64,000 nucleotides of DNA from Viola odorata (taxonomy: Eukaryota; Streptophyta; Magnoliopsida; Malpighiales; Violaceae): the NCBI GenBank assembly GCA_963691705.1, contig OY829539.1, positions 21,188,407 through 21,252,406 on the forward strand. The letters run 5' to 3'. Position 1 is the first letter of the stretch. Each line of letters starts with the position of its first letter. Below the pieces are notes generated by a model. That model was not told the DNA's origin. It worked only from the letters and a program-made list of their open reading frames with translations, and searched no databases. Below are positions 9,872-21,943 of the stretch, one piece after another. The translations under genes and the position numbers were made by a program.

Positions 9872-11131
9872 ACCGTCAAATTCGAAGCAAATAATGATAT
9901 CCCAGCAAGTAACCAAACGGCAAATACCCGGTGAAGTGGCTGGATTAGAAAGTAACACAAGTAATGCCTCGGCGAGGCTGGATTCAGTGAGGCTGACTAA
10001 AAAAGCAATACCAACAATACCCCGATACATGCGGGTCAAGGCTTATATATGCCATTAATGCTTATCATTACATGCCATTTTACTAACACAATGAAACAAC
10101 AGTTGAGAATTTGTAGGGAAATTGAGAAAATATCATAACGATAGAGGGACCAACGCCCACGAAGGCGATGATATCATACAGTTGCAAACACGCCATTAAT
10201 GGCAAGTGTTTTGGCATCCTGATAAATCATATTCCAAGAATATTATCAGCCATCCCTCGCTGTCATCTTCTGCCCACAGCGTTGGGAAAAGTCAGCGTTA
10301 TCGCCATATTATTTTCTCTCTAGCAGGGGAATATATATTCTACCGTGTTATACTGCTCTGATATCTATTCTTGCAGAGAACGAGATGTCTATGTCTATTA
10401 ATATGGCATCCTTTGACGGTGGTGAGAAACATCTATGACAATACAACGTTATTATGAAAACACCACAACGCTATCATGAAGACTCTCATTCCTAAAATCA
10501 TTGTGCTGATTAAAATCTCTCTTTAACGGAATAACGGTAATATTCCTAATAGCAACACCTTCAGAATGCTATTCTTAGCTTGAAAGCGTACACGGTGATA
10601 TTGCCATAAGCATCTTCTCTTGATATGGATCATATGCTACTTATCGTGGGTAATATCTATCACGATATCTCGCTATTGTGAGTTATGTTCTTGAAGTTGT
10701 CTGATAAGCAGCGTTATCTCAAAGATACTCTATTCTCGGCATAGAAATGCGCATGCTTAGTCATGTCGCAACATCTTGGAAAATATCCATCTTGGAATTC
10801 GGTTATTATATGCCTATGATTCTAAAGATCATACGGTGATTCTATGATCACATTATTTCCACCAGAATTCTATGATATCACTACATCATGGCGGTCCTAC
10901 AGACAATACTCTGATTCATGGCCAATATCATCATATCGGCATCGGCATTGCTACTTAATCATGACAAGTTCAGAAAATAAGAAACGGCGCAGAAAAGACC
11001 AATAGGAAAGGGAGATAGCAAATAAAATATATAGTTCTCCAGAAAACCCCAAGGGTTACAAAGGCTAAGAGCCCCCAAAAAGAGAAACAAAAATGGGGCG
11101 ACGCCCAAGATTCAGAAACTACAGAAGGCAC
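9872..11131. other. Noncoding region 3' of A2
   Basis: The first 120 bp match the region after the Tat1 array. The rest (10000-11100) is A/T-rich with many short words such as 'tatcacgatat' and 'ttatcatgaag'. I see no frame, RNA gene or clear repeat. Confidence 0.5.
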
Positions 11132-13421
11132 TTATGGAGACGCTACTGCCCCGATATCCCCTTCTCCTTCACGAGCTTTTGCCCTAGCCACATGAAAACT
11201 CTCGTCAGGAAAGACCTTGGATTTCTCACGATATAGGTCCGAAATGTCATCAGGGTTAAATGCATCCATCCCGTAACGCTCCAAAAAGGACCTTGGCAGC
11301 AACCTTGGCAGCCTCCCGTTCACTCCTATCTTCCATCTCTTTCTTGAAAATTGCCAATGCCTTTACCAGATCTTGGCGCTCCCCTGATAGCTTCTCCACT
11401 TCTTCCTGCTTCTTAACACATTCCTCTGAAATCTGGCGATGGGTGCCACACAACTCATCGAAGAAAGAAGTGAGAGAAGCAACTCTCCTCATCATATGCT
11501 TGGCCAAGTAATGAAAATTATAGAAAGTGGAAAATATATCGGAGTGTAGCGAATGCAATTGCTCCTCGGGAGTCTAAGAAAGAAACACCTCCTCCTCCTC
11601 TTGGAGCGATAACACATGAGCGGCCAGTAGAGAAGAAGCCTCAGAGGAGTCATCGCCCCCTACAGCCGCGAATCCAGCCCTACGCAAGCCACCCAGGTCG
11701 ATTTGATGAGTAACGGGCCCATAAGGGGCTAGCGTACTCAGGTCAACAATAAGGCGAGGAGCGCCAACCTCCCCCTCAGAAGATAGAAGCACTGGAGCGT
11801 ATGAGGGAACAAAAAACAGAGTAGTAGGGGATGAAGGTTGACGAGAGGAAGCTCCCATAACGGGCCCAAATGAATCATGAGAATGGAAGGGTGGAAAATC
11901 AGACTCCAGGAGATCGGGGGTGAATTCCACAACACAAGAAGTAGAAAGAGAAGGCGACGTACCAAAAGAGCTAGGAGAAACATGAAAAGGCTCAGTAGCT
12001 CCTGCAGTCCGTAAGATATCAGAAACCTGATCACCAGAAGGTACTTCATAAACGGAGACGGTACCACGCTCTCCCCGATTGACAATGTGGTCCTCTGATA
12101 CCCTCGTACTCTCTTGACTATATCGCGCCCTCTTGTGGCACTCGAAACATCCCCGATAGGTCCATGTTATCGTCTGAAGGACCAGGAATCCAAGTAGCCG
12201 CAGTTTCCTAGAAATAGACGCATTAGAAAAACTTGAAAAATAAAAGAGAGCGTAAAAAAATGCTAAAAACACATACACGGGATAACGAGGGGATGGGAGA
12301 AATACGTACGGGGACGATCTCGTTAACCGGTACCTCTGAAGAAATTACCACGCCAGAACGAGGAGTAAGGGCGGCAACGCGTCTCTTCCTCTTCTTTTTC
12401 CTTCCGACTGGAACCCGGGAAGAAGACACTTGAATAGGATTGACGGCGGCAGAAGCAGCCGGAACAAAAGCAGGAGCAGCGGTAGCTTCCTCGTGAATTT
12501 GAACAGAAGACGCTCGAATAGGATGGGTAGCGGCAGCAGTAGTGGCAGCGTTGGCGGCTGCCGCAGCGACAGCTTCCTCTCTATCCTTTTTCTTTTGAGC
12601 CCTTCTCTCCCGTCTCCTAACGCACTCGGGCTTCCAACTGCCCGGAGGAGCTGCACAATCACGAGATAACGTCAGTGTTAGTATTTCCCAGAACAACAAA
12701 GAAAATGGCAAATACTCACCCTCAACACATTCTCGAAGGTTGATCCCACATGCCAGTTTACGAGTATGAACACTGAAGTTCAACTCAAGCAGTTTGTCTA
12801 ACCAACCTTGCTCAAGCGAAAGAAGAGGTTGCCGCCTACCCAAGCCTCATCCCTAATATCATGATTAAAACCGGTCCTCCACCAGGGGCCAGGCAGATTA
12901 ATAATAAAGAATCTATCCTTCCAACCATCAATATAAGACTCAAGGTGCATGAGCTTCCAGGTAAAGGGTTTTAGCGATTTGTCATCATAACGTGGCGATA
13001 TCGCTATCACGCCTCTACGATAGTATAATTGAAAAAGTGAATGAAGCAGTAAAAGGGAGGGAGAAGCAATTTCCTAATATCTATAGAGTTTTATAAAGGG
13101 GTAAATACATCAGTATGCATTAGGGCTCAGCTGGGCAGGATTCAAATCAAATTCAGCAAGCAATTGTGCTATTAAGGGTTCAAGAGGAAACTGGAAACCG
13201 TAATAAAACATCTTGGCATACAAAATCCTACAGTTGCCGGTTAGTTCACTATTGAGATGGAGCTTATTGGGGGCAACTTCAACCGAGCAGCCCTCGAGAA
13301 TGTGGGCATTACATTTATTTAACCGCCGCTGGAGCATGGCCGAAGAAGTGATATTGGGAACGATGTTTACAATTTTTTCCTCCCCAATAGATTTGGGTCG
13401 AGGATGACGAGTTCTAGCCAT
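11132..13421 (-). pseudogene. Antisense gene A, copy 2
   Basis: The start is 13421 (MARTRHPRPKS). The PF04195-like domain reads ILYAKMFYYGFQFPLEP, DLNPAQLSPNAY and ISPRYDDKSLKPFTWKL. Two introns lie at the same places as in A1 and A3, one near 12655-12715 and one near 12210-12310. The middle exon has an alanine-rich stretch and a KKKRKRR basic block. The C-terminus (11132-11558) is a coiled coil with EEVEKLSGERQDLVKAL. Breaks are a TGA at 13110, a frameshift near 12800-12850 and a TAG near 11574. It is the most 3' gene of the cassette. Function unknown. Confidence 0.75.
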
Positions 13422-13583
13422 GATAAAATTAAAAAGATGAAGAGAGCGACAGAGAAGAACCGAAGTACCTTGCTAAAGAGAAACTCAGAGTATCTAGATA
13501 GTGGAAAGAAGAAACGCAAATCAACTTTGGGGTGTTATGGAAAAAGCGAAATAACAAAAGAAGGAAAAGAAGCATGTGGTAGG

Positions 13584-13591
13584 TTTTATAA
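13584..13591 (-). promoter_or_regulatory. TATA box of A2
   Basis: The minus strand reads CTAGGGTTATAAAACC, about 165 bp upstream of the A2 ATG. It is nearly identical to the A3 site. Confidence 0.68.
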
Positions 13592-14067
13592 CCCTAGCGG
13601 TTAATCAAAAGGACTATTGTAATGGTCGTTGCGTGGGACGCGTCAGGGGGAAAAGACAAGCACAATGAGTGCAATTTTAGGGAAACGAGAAGACACTTCG
13701 ATTTTACCATTCCCTAAGGGACGCCAAACCCTAGCACCTCAATGAAGGGACACGTGCACTATGACCATCATGACCTCCTCCCTCGCATTAATGGAAGATT
13801 CTCAAGCATTAAATGCTCTGAAAAGTGGAATCGGTGCCCAAATCAAAATAGATGCGATAACGCGACAATCAAAGTAACGCGGGACAGCATTAACCCAGTT
13901 GGCAATCGTCAAGATAGCACAAAGGAGGAAGATAACGCTACAAAAATCAATTATTATTTAAAAGAGAGCTTGGGCGTTATTACAAAGCGAATGACGTTAA
14001 TGTTTAAATCTAGAAAGAAACAACAATTAACGGGGAGGAGCGGAGCCTTCTACGTCCTCCGCGCCAC
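13592..14067. other. Spacer between B2 and A2
   Basis: Homologous in part to 4184-4707. A + strand frame at 13742-14071 has no counterpart in the other copies and is not supported. Confidence 0.45.
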
Positions 14068-16307
14068 CTAAATCATCTGATAACGGAAGGGCCTCGGTAT
14101 CATTGCTTCCTCTCCTGAGGAAAGGAGACCTTCCTTGCTCCTGTTAATCTCACTCATTTTTGCAGAAGTATAATCGGCTATCTTAGCAGGATCGAAAGTC
14201 CTACTGCGGTAATAGTCCGCAAACCTAACGTTAAAGGCCCAAATAGTTTTCTTCTTCCACCAGCCTATCCTCGACGGGACCTTGGCTAAATTCGCATCAT
14301 GGGCTAATATCTCTTCACGAAAAAAAGAGTTTCTCTTGCCAGCTGCCACCAGTTCTGCCTCCAAGGCTTCAATTTTAGCTTTCCCCTTGGATTTTTCCCT
14401 TGCGAAGTTGGCACGATAGTCGTCTAGTTCTGCTTGAGTCCAATTTTGGAGTCGTGTTAACTTCCTCACTTTGGCCAACGCACGGTCGAGCTGACCCTTT
14501 GTGTGGAAAGAATCTTGAAGCTTGCCACCGTGAGCCTTGACAAAATAATGCATTTTGTGGAAGTTGGCCAAAGAATCATTCATAACGCGTGCTTGCTAAA
14601 TGTCGGGAGGAAGTTGTAGCAAATTTTCCCCATCCTCAAGAAGACCTAACATTTCACCCACTAAAAGGGTCGTGGGTTGATCTCGTGACAACGGGTCCGA
14701 CACCCCTAGGGCAAGAAACCCGTCAATTCCAAAGTTCGACAGGTCTAACTGATGAGAGGAAGCCCCCTGAGGCCCTTGAGAAGAAAGAGTGGCAACAAGA
14801 GAAGGGGCAGAACCACCAGCAGAACTGCTAACGCCCAGAATGGAGGTAAAGAATAACAGTTGAGGGATTCTCACTAGCGGATCAGGAAATGCGCTCGAAC
14901 TCGGAGTTGGTACCGCCACGTCAGGAATACAGAAAGAAATAGGAGAATGCGGAACCTCAATGGTAGGAGAAGAACTTGTAGTCAACGGCATTTTCGTTGG
15001 TACCGTAGAAGCCTTGATAACAGGAGAAGATATCGGGGGAACCTCAATTGACGGCGCGAGAACCTTAGCGCCTGAGGAAGAAGGCCTTATTGAGGAGACG
15101 TCAACCCCCGTCAAAGGAACCCCCTCATCAGCACCAGAAGTGGCAATATCGGGGAAAACAGGGCCCGTCATCGACACCAAAAGAGGACGTGCGGCAGTCC
15201 CGTTCGCCTGACTTTCTCTCTCTTCCCTAAGTCTTCTTTGTTGAGCCTTGGAAACCTGATGAAGGCAAGACTCTGTGTCCACGTCCTCACCTTCGTATGA
15301 AAAAAAAATTATCTCGACTATTGTCGGGCATGAGCTAGACCTTATATCCCGAAGGGGCAACCAATTCTCCACAAAACGAGAAGCGCGAGTGGAAACGCGC
15401 CCCCTTTGAAGGGCCGCCCCCGAATTCCTTCTTTTCTTTAGCGGGACGCTACGGTCAGGTGAAGCCCTAGAAAATATGGAGGAGGACGTTGTTGGAGGTG
15501 GCACGGCTCTCGAGCGAACGTCATCCACTTCAGATGGTTGATTGATAACGCCTCCTGCAAAAAGTCACATCAGTCAATGAGAAAGAAGAATGATAACGCT
15601 AGAATTTAAAGACTCACCTATGACGCACTCTGACAAAGGCATATATAGAGCAAATCTTCGAATATGGAGCGGCATCTCCATCTCTAATAAGGCGTCAGCT
15701 TAGAAAAGACTATTGGCTTCACCCAGTTGGCATCAGTGATACCCTGGTTAAAGCCCGTGCGCCACAGATAGGACGACAACTCAACAATAAAGAAACCGCT
15801 CTTCTAGTCATCTACACTTTCCTCAAACTCTCAAAAATTCTGCTAGAAAGACTAGGCATAAGCTTCATTCCACCGCTGAGTAATGCTAACCACGCCATTG
15901 CGACAGACGAGACTAAAGAACTTACGAAATAAATCGGTGGATAGAGTAAAGACATTCTTCATCTCACAAGCGCGAATGAAAGCATAAATACCATTCCAGG
16001 ATGAGGAAGTTATCTGTGCCGGATTAATTTTACATTGCCACAGCATGTCCTCTATGAAAGCATGAACAAGAAGACGAAAGCCGTAAAGAAACATCTTAAG
16101 ATATAACATCCTACGCGTACCCCACAGTCTGTCGTGGAGCCTCATACTCCTATCTGGGAGTATAGCGGTATAACCATGGGGAAAGGAGATACCATGACCC
16201 TCTAACTCAAGCCGTAGAACAGTGTCACAGGAAAAAATACTGGGAGTATTCTCGATCTCAGAGTCCAAAGGTTCCCAAGGGGTTGTCTGAGACCTCGTGC
16301 GACGCAT
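14068..16307 (-). pseudogene. Antisense gene B, copy 2
   Basis: The likely start is the ATG at 16307 (MRRTRSQTTP). The PF04195-like domain includes LELEGHGISFPHGYTAIL, LYLKMFLYGFRL and CKINPAQITSSSWNGIYAF. Stop codons at 15852 and just after, plus a frameshift, break exon 1. An intron near 15553-15617 has GTGAG/CAG borders as in B1 and B3. Exon 2 (15528-14596 and on to 14068) holds a long Ser/Pro linker, HQLDLSNFGIDGFLALG, and a coiled coil with IGWWKKKT. A TAA/TAG separates linker and coiled coil near 14596. Function unknown. Confidence 0.75.
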
Positions 16308-16746
16308 AATGGAGAGAGCGAAAGAAAAATCAGAACAAGGTGGAACAGAGTACCTTGGAAAAGAAAGCAGTACACAGATCGCCTGAGCCAACGAATGGTT
16401 GAGGAAGGTTTCTTCGAGCGAAGGAGAAGAGCAGAGAATAGCAGGAAAAATTCGAAATGCGAGTAAAAGGTTGAGAGGAGAGAAGTTGTCTCTTTTTAAA
16501 GGTCAAACCTCATGGAGGTGACCAAACGGCCTATTAGAACGAGACACGCGTAAAACAGAAGATGATACATGGAAAGGCATTAAAAGAAAATTTAAAGCCA
16601 AGCACCCGAAATTCTAGAGGAAGACAATTAACAACGAGAAGTTAAAAAGACGGTTGTGCACAGCGATAACTAACCGCTCGGCGTCGATTACCCAATGACC
16701 ATAAGGTTAACGTGAGAACAAGAAAAGAGAAAATGGGAAATGTTAC

Positions 16747-16752
16747 TTTATT
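16747..16752 (-). terminator. AATAAA polyadenylation signal of C2
   Basis: ATGAATAAAGTAAC on the minus strand, about 45 bp after the C2 stop, preceded by GTCATACGAC. Confidence 0.55.
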
Positions 16753-16797
16753 CATAAAAAAAGTCGTATGACATCTACAAAATGCTTGGCGCGCATG

Positions 16798-17262
16798 TCA
16801 ATCTTTGTCAAGCCAGTAAGAAGGCCAATAGAAATCATCTCCATCTGAAGATGGCAATTCTTTGTTAAGTAAAAGAAAAAGTTCATCAGGCTTTTCCTCT
16901 TTGCCTTGCTCTAATAGGGGGTCCTCCGAAGGTTTTTTCCCCTTCGAAAGAGTTGTGCACGAGTCCCTCCTGACGGCAGAGGTCGTAAGTTCAGGACCAA
17001 CATCACGAGCAGGAATTCATTCCCCGGACATAAAACAACTGATATATGGAAACAGTTCATCACCCCTCTATATAGTAGGGGTATAGGAGTCGAAACACAT
17101 GTTGAATGATCCGAAGTTCTTCCTCTTCGACTTCTTGCGAGCCCTGCGTCGAGAAAGCCGCCTCTTGGGGCGCGGCGGAGAAGGGTCGTCGGAATCTGGG
17201 GAAGTAGGAGGAGTCTGTGGAGAATTGTGTTCTGCAGCGTCCATGGAGTGTGAGTCAGCCAT
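16798..17262 (-). pseudogene. Antisense gene C, copy 2
   Basis: The start at 17262 reads MADSHSMDAAEHNSPQTPPT, followed by SPDSDDPSPP and a basic block (RRRARKKSKRK). A stop at 17068 interrupts the frame, but the conserved acidic, aromatic C-terminus (FYWPSYWLDKD) is still recognisable up to the stop at 16798. The ends therefore match C1 and C3 while the middle has decayed. Its TATA-like box is at 17332-17339. Confidence 0.62.
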
Positions 17263-17331
17263 AGAAGGGCAAGCAATCTCCACAGAGGAATGAAAAGAAG
17301 AAGATGAACGGGAAAAAGAGAGAAAAATCCC

Positions 17332-17339
17332 ATTAAATA
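17332..17339 (-). promoter_or_regulatory. TATA-like box of C2
   Basis: TATTTAAT on the minus strand, 70 bp upstream of the C2 ATG. Position and sequence match C1 and C3. Confidence 0.58.
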
Positions 17340-17702
17340 GTCGCGGCAAAGAAGGCACTCCTGCCTTTTCGCACGCCCTCCGAAGATAATTAATACACCT
17401 TGAGAAGGTTGATCATAATTACAGAATCTGATCTCGTGATCACGCCTGTTGGAAATTCGCATCAATCGAGAGGCGCCGGGAAAACTGCCCAATCAATTAG
17501 CATTGGGAAGGTGGCGTGAAATTAAGACAAGAAATGGTGAGAAGGAATATTTATCATCATTTGGCGAATAAGGAAAGCAAGCGTTGTGGAAGTCCAACCA
17601 ACGACAGGACCGTTTTCGGTTGGGCTAAGGTTAGCCTCGACTGATACGTCATCCACGCACCACAAAAAGTGGAATGTCACAAGCGAGATAACGGCAAGCC
17701 AT

Positions 17703-17708
17703 TTTATT
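17703..17708 (-). terminator. AATAAA polyadenylation signal of D2
   Basis: GGCCATAAATAAAATGGC on the minus strand, about 80 bp past the ancestral D2 stop. Confidence 0.58.
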
Positions 17709-17785
17709 TATGGCCTAAACATACATACGCATACATATAAAATAAAAAAGAAAAGACAAGAAAACGTAAAGACGGCTGCAAGGGG

Positions 17786-18168
17786 TCAGACATTGGACCC
17801 GACATCATCATCCCCTGCCACAAAGGGAATCTCCCTCAGAGCATCCACGATGGAGGTTAGTTCAGAGGAAGAAACCCTCATGCCTTTCAAGCAGCACCCT
17901 AATAGGTCCTCCTATGCTGCAGCATAGTGATGACCACCTAGATGTGGGAGACAGTGGCTGCTATCTTTGACACACTCTCCAGAGGATTGAAATCCTCTAT
18001 GGAAGTCGCACCTTGCCTGGACAGCAGAGGGGTCAGCATCCCCTGAAGTTCCAAGACGTCCTCAGAAGTCTTAGTCACCATAGACTCTAGAAAGCCAATG
18101 TCGGCTTGGGTGAGATTCTTCAGAGTATGAGCCTTGGAGATTAGGAAATTTTTAGTCAATTCATCCAT
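17786..18168 (-). pseudogene. Antisense gene D, copy 2
   Basis: It starts MDELTKNFLISKAHTLKNLT and keeps the blocks FLESM, DVLELQGML, SRQGATSIEDFNPL and LGCCLKGMR. A TAG at 17938 stops the frame after 76 residues, but homology continues to the ancestral stop at 17786. It confirms D as a family-wide gene. Confidence 0.7.
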
Positions 18169-18228
18169 GGTGAAAATGCCAAGAGAAATGCAGAAAAGAT
18201 GTGAAGAATTAAGTGCAGAGGAAGGTTC

Positions 18229-18236
18229 AATTTATA
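18229..18236 (-). promoter_or_regulatory. TATA box of D2
   Basis: TATAAATT on the minus strand, about 60 bp upstream of the D2 ATG. Confidence 0.62.
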
Positions 18237-18378
18237 GACCTAAAGGAAGGACGGTTTGAAAAGGCGCGTCTCTTGGTAATCGAACCACCCCGTTACCTTG
18301 AAGACCGTTAAGCAGACAAGGCCGACAATGAAGTGGTAGCCCTTGGTAAACACTCGAGCTCATTTTTGATTGGCCTTG

Positions 18379-18854
18379 TGATAACTATAGAAGTAATTCC
18401 ATGGGTATTTTCGTCCTTACACTAGGCCTTAAGGCAGGAACACTGTAGCTCCTCTCGGGCGTGCACCACTGAGGTTATCGCCCCTCACCTTACGCGGAAC
18501 TCTGGGATGGTCGACATCAGCGCGGGAGGGGGGGATTCTCACCCGGTATCTAGCCATATAAACGACGTTATCCCATCCTAGACAAGACATGACGTCACTT
18601 GAGGGACTTGGGCGTTATCCTCCCAAGATAACACCCACATTTTGCCTATAATACCTCACCACTCAAGGTAAAAGGTAAGCCTACGATCGCTGGTAGAACC
18701 CCTGCCATTTCGGATAGCCATACTAACTTAAGCATCGGAGTGTCTACGCCGGAGACCCCCTCCGACGCTTTGCAGGTACTCCGTACGGCCAGAACAGTGA
18801 TTCCGAGCGGCAATTTTCCTTCCCTACCCTTCTCCAGAAGTCTGAATCTTATCA
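18379..18854 (+). repeat. 3' LTR of Tat2
   Basis: The 476-bp repeat starts TGATAAC and ends CTTATCA. A TATA-like sequence (CCTATAATACC) lies near 18647, and the hairpin with flanks CGGAGTGTCTACG and TTTGCAGGTAC is at 18747-18767. It is clearly diverged from LTR1 and LTR3. Confidence 0.87.
18747..18767 (+). promoter_or_regulatory. LTR hairpin, Tat2
   Basis: Stem CGGAG/CTCCG with loop ACCCC, extended beyond one mismatch. The mismatch (GACG in place of GGCG) can be explained by a single G-to-A change. Confidence 0.6.
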
Positions 18855-18995
18855 GGTTCAAAATGATCCAATGGGTCAATTCGGTTGAACCCAGTCGAAC
18901 TCAATCGAACCAATAACCTATTCATTTTTTATTTGTTGCTCGGTCTTCACTAAGAGTCCAAATCTCAAAATTAAGCCACCGAGAGTGAGAAAATA
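18855..18995. other. Short flank between Tat2 and the copia remnant
   Basis: The sequence contains repeated 'tcgaac' words (gaacccagtcgaactcaatc) and no gene. Confidence 0.4.
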
Positions 18996-19993
18996 TCAAA
19001 AATAACCTTTGTTATTGGAAAAGGTCACAATATTACCCAGTTTCTGAAAATTTTGACAAATCCTTGAACTATAATTGTTATTATAAGCAGAATTCTTATT
19101 ATAATTATTATGATTACCTCTGTTCCCATAATAATTTCTGCCACCCCTGTCGCGACCTCGTCCACGTCTGTTGCGATTATTAAAGGATGGTTGAGACTGT
19201 TGATAATCAGGCTGGTTAATGCGTTGGGTCAGCTGGGTGTTCGGTGGTGGAGTCGGCAGTAAGGGGCTAGAATCAACCACTGTGATGACATGACTTTTTG
19301 GTACCTTGGTCAAGAATTCATGGCCTTTGCAAAGACTGATCAGTTCAGAAAATGTGACTGTTTCCTTTCTGACATTGAGAGAAGTAACCAAGGGCTGGAA
19401 CACATGCTTAAGCTAGCGGAAAACATACAAGTGGAACTGGGAAATAGAGATCGGGTGTGCAACAGAAGCAAGGATGTTGGAGCTAAACTTTAGCTCAGTG
19501 GAGATAGGTGAGAACATCGTCATCGTCATCTTGGTGCAAGTCCTGCAGTTCTTGATGAAGACCATTGACATGTGTATGAGATCCAGCAGCAAATGCGGTC
19601 GCAAGAGCATCCCAATTTTTTTTGGATGTCTGCAATCCTATAATAATGGGCATAACCTCAGAGGAAAGTGAACCAAGCAAGGTACTAATAATTAATTTGT
19701 CCGGCTGGACCCAAGAAGCAAAGTCAGTATTGGGAGTTGGGGTGTTTGAAGGCTTAGAGGGAAGAAAGTAGAGGACACTCGGTGGTACCTTGAACAAATC
19801 CGAATAATCCAAGGCCATAAAGGAAGGGTTCGACCTGAGCTTTCCAGAGCATATAGTTTTCTCTAGTAAGCTTAAGAGAGATAAAGAAGGTTGGGTTCTT
19901 GATGTTGGTAATTTGATTCGAGGAAGTAAACCCAACCTGGAAAGTGTTGGAATTGGTATCACTACATGGAATATGTTGAATTGTGGAGTTCAC
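18996..19993 (-). pseudogene. Ty1/copia gag, minus strand, decayed
   Basis: Gag forms the particle that packages retrotransposon RNA. The start at 19993 is followed by ISLKLTRENYMLWKAQVEPF, a typical copia gag beginning, then SWVQPDKLIISTLLGSLSS and NWDALATAFA (19495-19962), and a C-terminal Arg/Gly/Asn-rich RNA-binding tail (18996-19403) ending in a degenerate CCHC knuckle (CQNFQKLGN...). Three frames are used, so at least two frameshifts are present. No protease or reverse transcriptase follows because Tat2 lies downstream. It is a fragment. Confidence 0.8.
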
Positions 19994-21225
19994 TAAGTTT
20001 AGATTTGATGATTAAGTTTAATAAAATAAAGTATTATTAATGTAATTATTATGAGCTTATTTTTAGGTTTTAAAGTCCATTTACTGAAGTTTAAAGAAGG
20101 ATTACTTTAAGATCATTTAAGTGGTTAATTTCTAGGAATTATTTGTAAGTATATCTCAATCTAAAGTCCAATTTTAGGTATGCAAAAATGGTATTTTTTT
20201 AGAGTGTATTTTCGGATATTCATAAATGGAAGAAAGTCAATTTCTATGGACCGAGCTGCTTAGGGGGCGGTACACCGCTACCCCTGATGCTCAACCGGTC
20301 CTCCATCCTGTGTCGAGCGGTGCACCAGTCACGGACTCAAAATAACCGTTGTGGCTGATTCTGGGTCTAGAGGTGCACCGGTCGAGCTAGAGCGGTAGAC
20401 CGATCAGACGCTCCTCTTGTGGTCTTTTATCTCATTTTGAATTCCCTTTGAGCCACAAAATATCTCAAACAACCATAAACCTCTCAAAGACTATAAATAC
20501 CAAATTTCCAGCACTTTGGAGAGTTAAGAAAGCTAAACTTAAAGTTGTATTCATCTTTTCAAAACTCTCTTAAGTAAAGCTAAAATTTTCAAAGGTCTTC
20601 TCTTGTTCAAGAGTATTTTCTTCACTTGATTAAGTGCTTTCTTATTGAGGTTTAATATTGTTATATATCTTATTTTCCACTTGTATTAGATTTAAATTTC
20701 AATACTTGTGAAGGTTTAAGAAGAGCCATAATTCTTCTTAAGTTAAGGGTAGTGTCCTCTTTGTAAGTTGACATAGGATTGAATCTAGTCTTGAATTAGA
20801 TTTGTGATAGGTTAAGCTTGTGCCTAGTATAAAATGTTTGTGAAAGGTTTAAGCTTAAGCCTTGGAAAAAAGCTTGGCTGGGTTTCTAGTGAGCCTCGGT
20901 AAAACTAGTTGTAAAGGTTGTTAGCTTGACCCTTTGGAAAAAGTTAGGTTTTGGGTGAACCATAAACCCATAAGTGATCTTTAGGTAGTTGATGTACCTC
21001 ACTGGTTGTAAGGGAACCACTAGAAATATCTTGTTAAGATTTTATTACTCTTATCTTTAGTTTATTGCCTTAATCACTTATTGCACATTAAATATTTGTA
21101 TTATTATTTGTGAAAAGAAATTAGTTTACTTGATTGTCTATTCACACCCCTCTAGGCTATTCTTCAATTGGTAAGGGAGTAAGGTCACTTGGAGAAGACT
21201 TAATCGTCCTAAGAAAGATCAAGAA
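19994..21225 (+). repeat. Putative 5' LTR and leader of a + strand Ty1/copia element
   Basis: A/T-rich sequence with a TATA box (ACTATAAATACC, 20491-20502). It ends near 21165 in CACCCCTCTAGGCTA, followed by TTGGTAAGGGAG, where copia elements normally carry a Met-tRNA primer site (TTGGTATCAGAGC); this one is degraded. A leader (TTAATCGTCCTAAGAAAGATC) leads to the gag start at 21226. The left LTR edge near 20000 is not resolved. Confidence 0.6.
20492..20499 (+). promoter_or_regulatory. TATA box in copia LTR
   Basis: TATAAATA, preceded by a C/A-rich stretch, about 670 bp before the LTR end. Confidence 0.5.
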
Positions 21226-21943
21226 TGGCTAGTGAAGGGTATGTACTCAATAAACCACGTTTCTTTAATGGTTGAGATCATTGGAAGACCATGATAAAGG
21301 CTTTCATTGTGTAAATTGATTATGATGTTTGAGGTTGCATAGAAAGTGGATATGTGGTGCCCATGGAGAAGTCACTTGATTAATTTCGGCCAAGCCTCTA
21401 CCATCTTCCAAGTGGAGCGATGTAGATAAGAGAAGGAGGATGGCGGAAGAGAAGGCCAAGAATATGTTGTTTTGTGGTCTATCCTCTTGTGAGTTTAATA
21501 GGATAAGTGGGTGTCAAACTTTTAAGGAGATTTGAGACTCACTTATTATTGCTCATGAGGGAACTTCCCAAATTAAGGATGTGAGGCTTAATGCAATGAA
21601 AATTGAGTATGAACGCTTTTCCACTGGAAGTAATGAGACTATATATGAGCTTAGCACTGGGCTTCAAAAGCTAGTGAATGTTATGACTAATATTGGCTAG
21701 GGGATTTTGAAAGAAGAGAGGATCTTGAAGATCTTTAGGATTCTTCCTAACTCATGGGAAACCAAGGTGATGAAAATGGAAGAAGTGAATGCCAAGATGT
21801 CTTATGGGCAAGTAATTAGCTCCTAGATAGCCTATGAACCAAAGGTCAAGGTCAAGGAAGCTATGGATAAGTCCTCCAAGAAGAAATATATGGCTTTCAA
21901 GGTCATGGAACAAGAGGAAAGTGATGCGGATTTCAATGGAAAG
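21226..21943 (+). pseudogene. Ty1/copia gag, + strand, decayed and cut by Ogre-A
   Basis: It begins MASEGYVLNKPRFFNG and shows gag_UBN2-type blocks: IKDVRLNAMKIEYERFS, ETIYELSTGLQKLVNVM and LKIFRILPNSWETKVMKMEE. There are several in-frame stop codons and at least one frameshift near 21390-21420. The frame ends abruptly at 21943, where the Ogre-A LTR begins. The rest of the element is absent here. Confidence 0.75.

Larger units (their letters stand above)
9872..18854 (+). mobile_element. Tat2: 5'-truncated Tat element with antisense cassette and LTR
   Basis: It starts in family sequence equivalent to position 1240 of the window, lacks pol and the array, and carries A2, B2, C2 and D2 on the minus strand before an LTR at 18379-18854. 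Orientation is the same as Tat1. The juxtaposition of LTR1 and an internal stretch suggests unequal recombination or a truncated older insertion. Confidence 0.75.
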
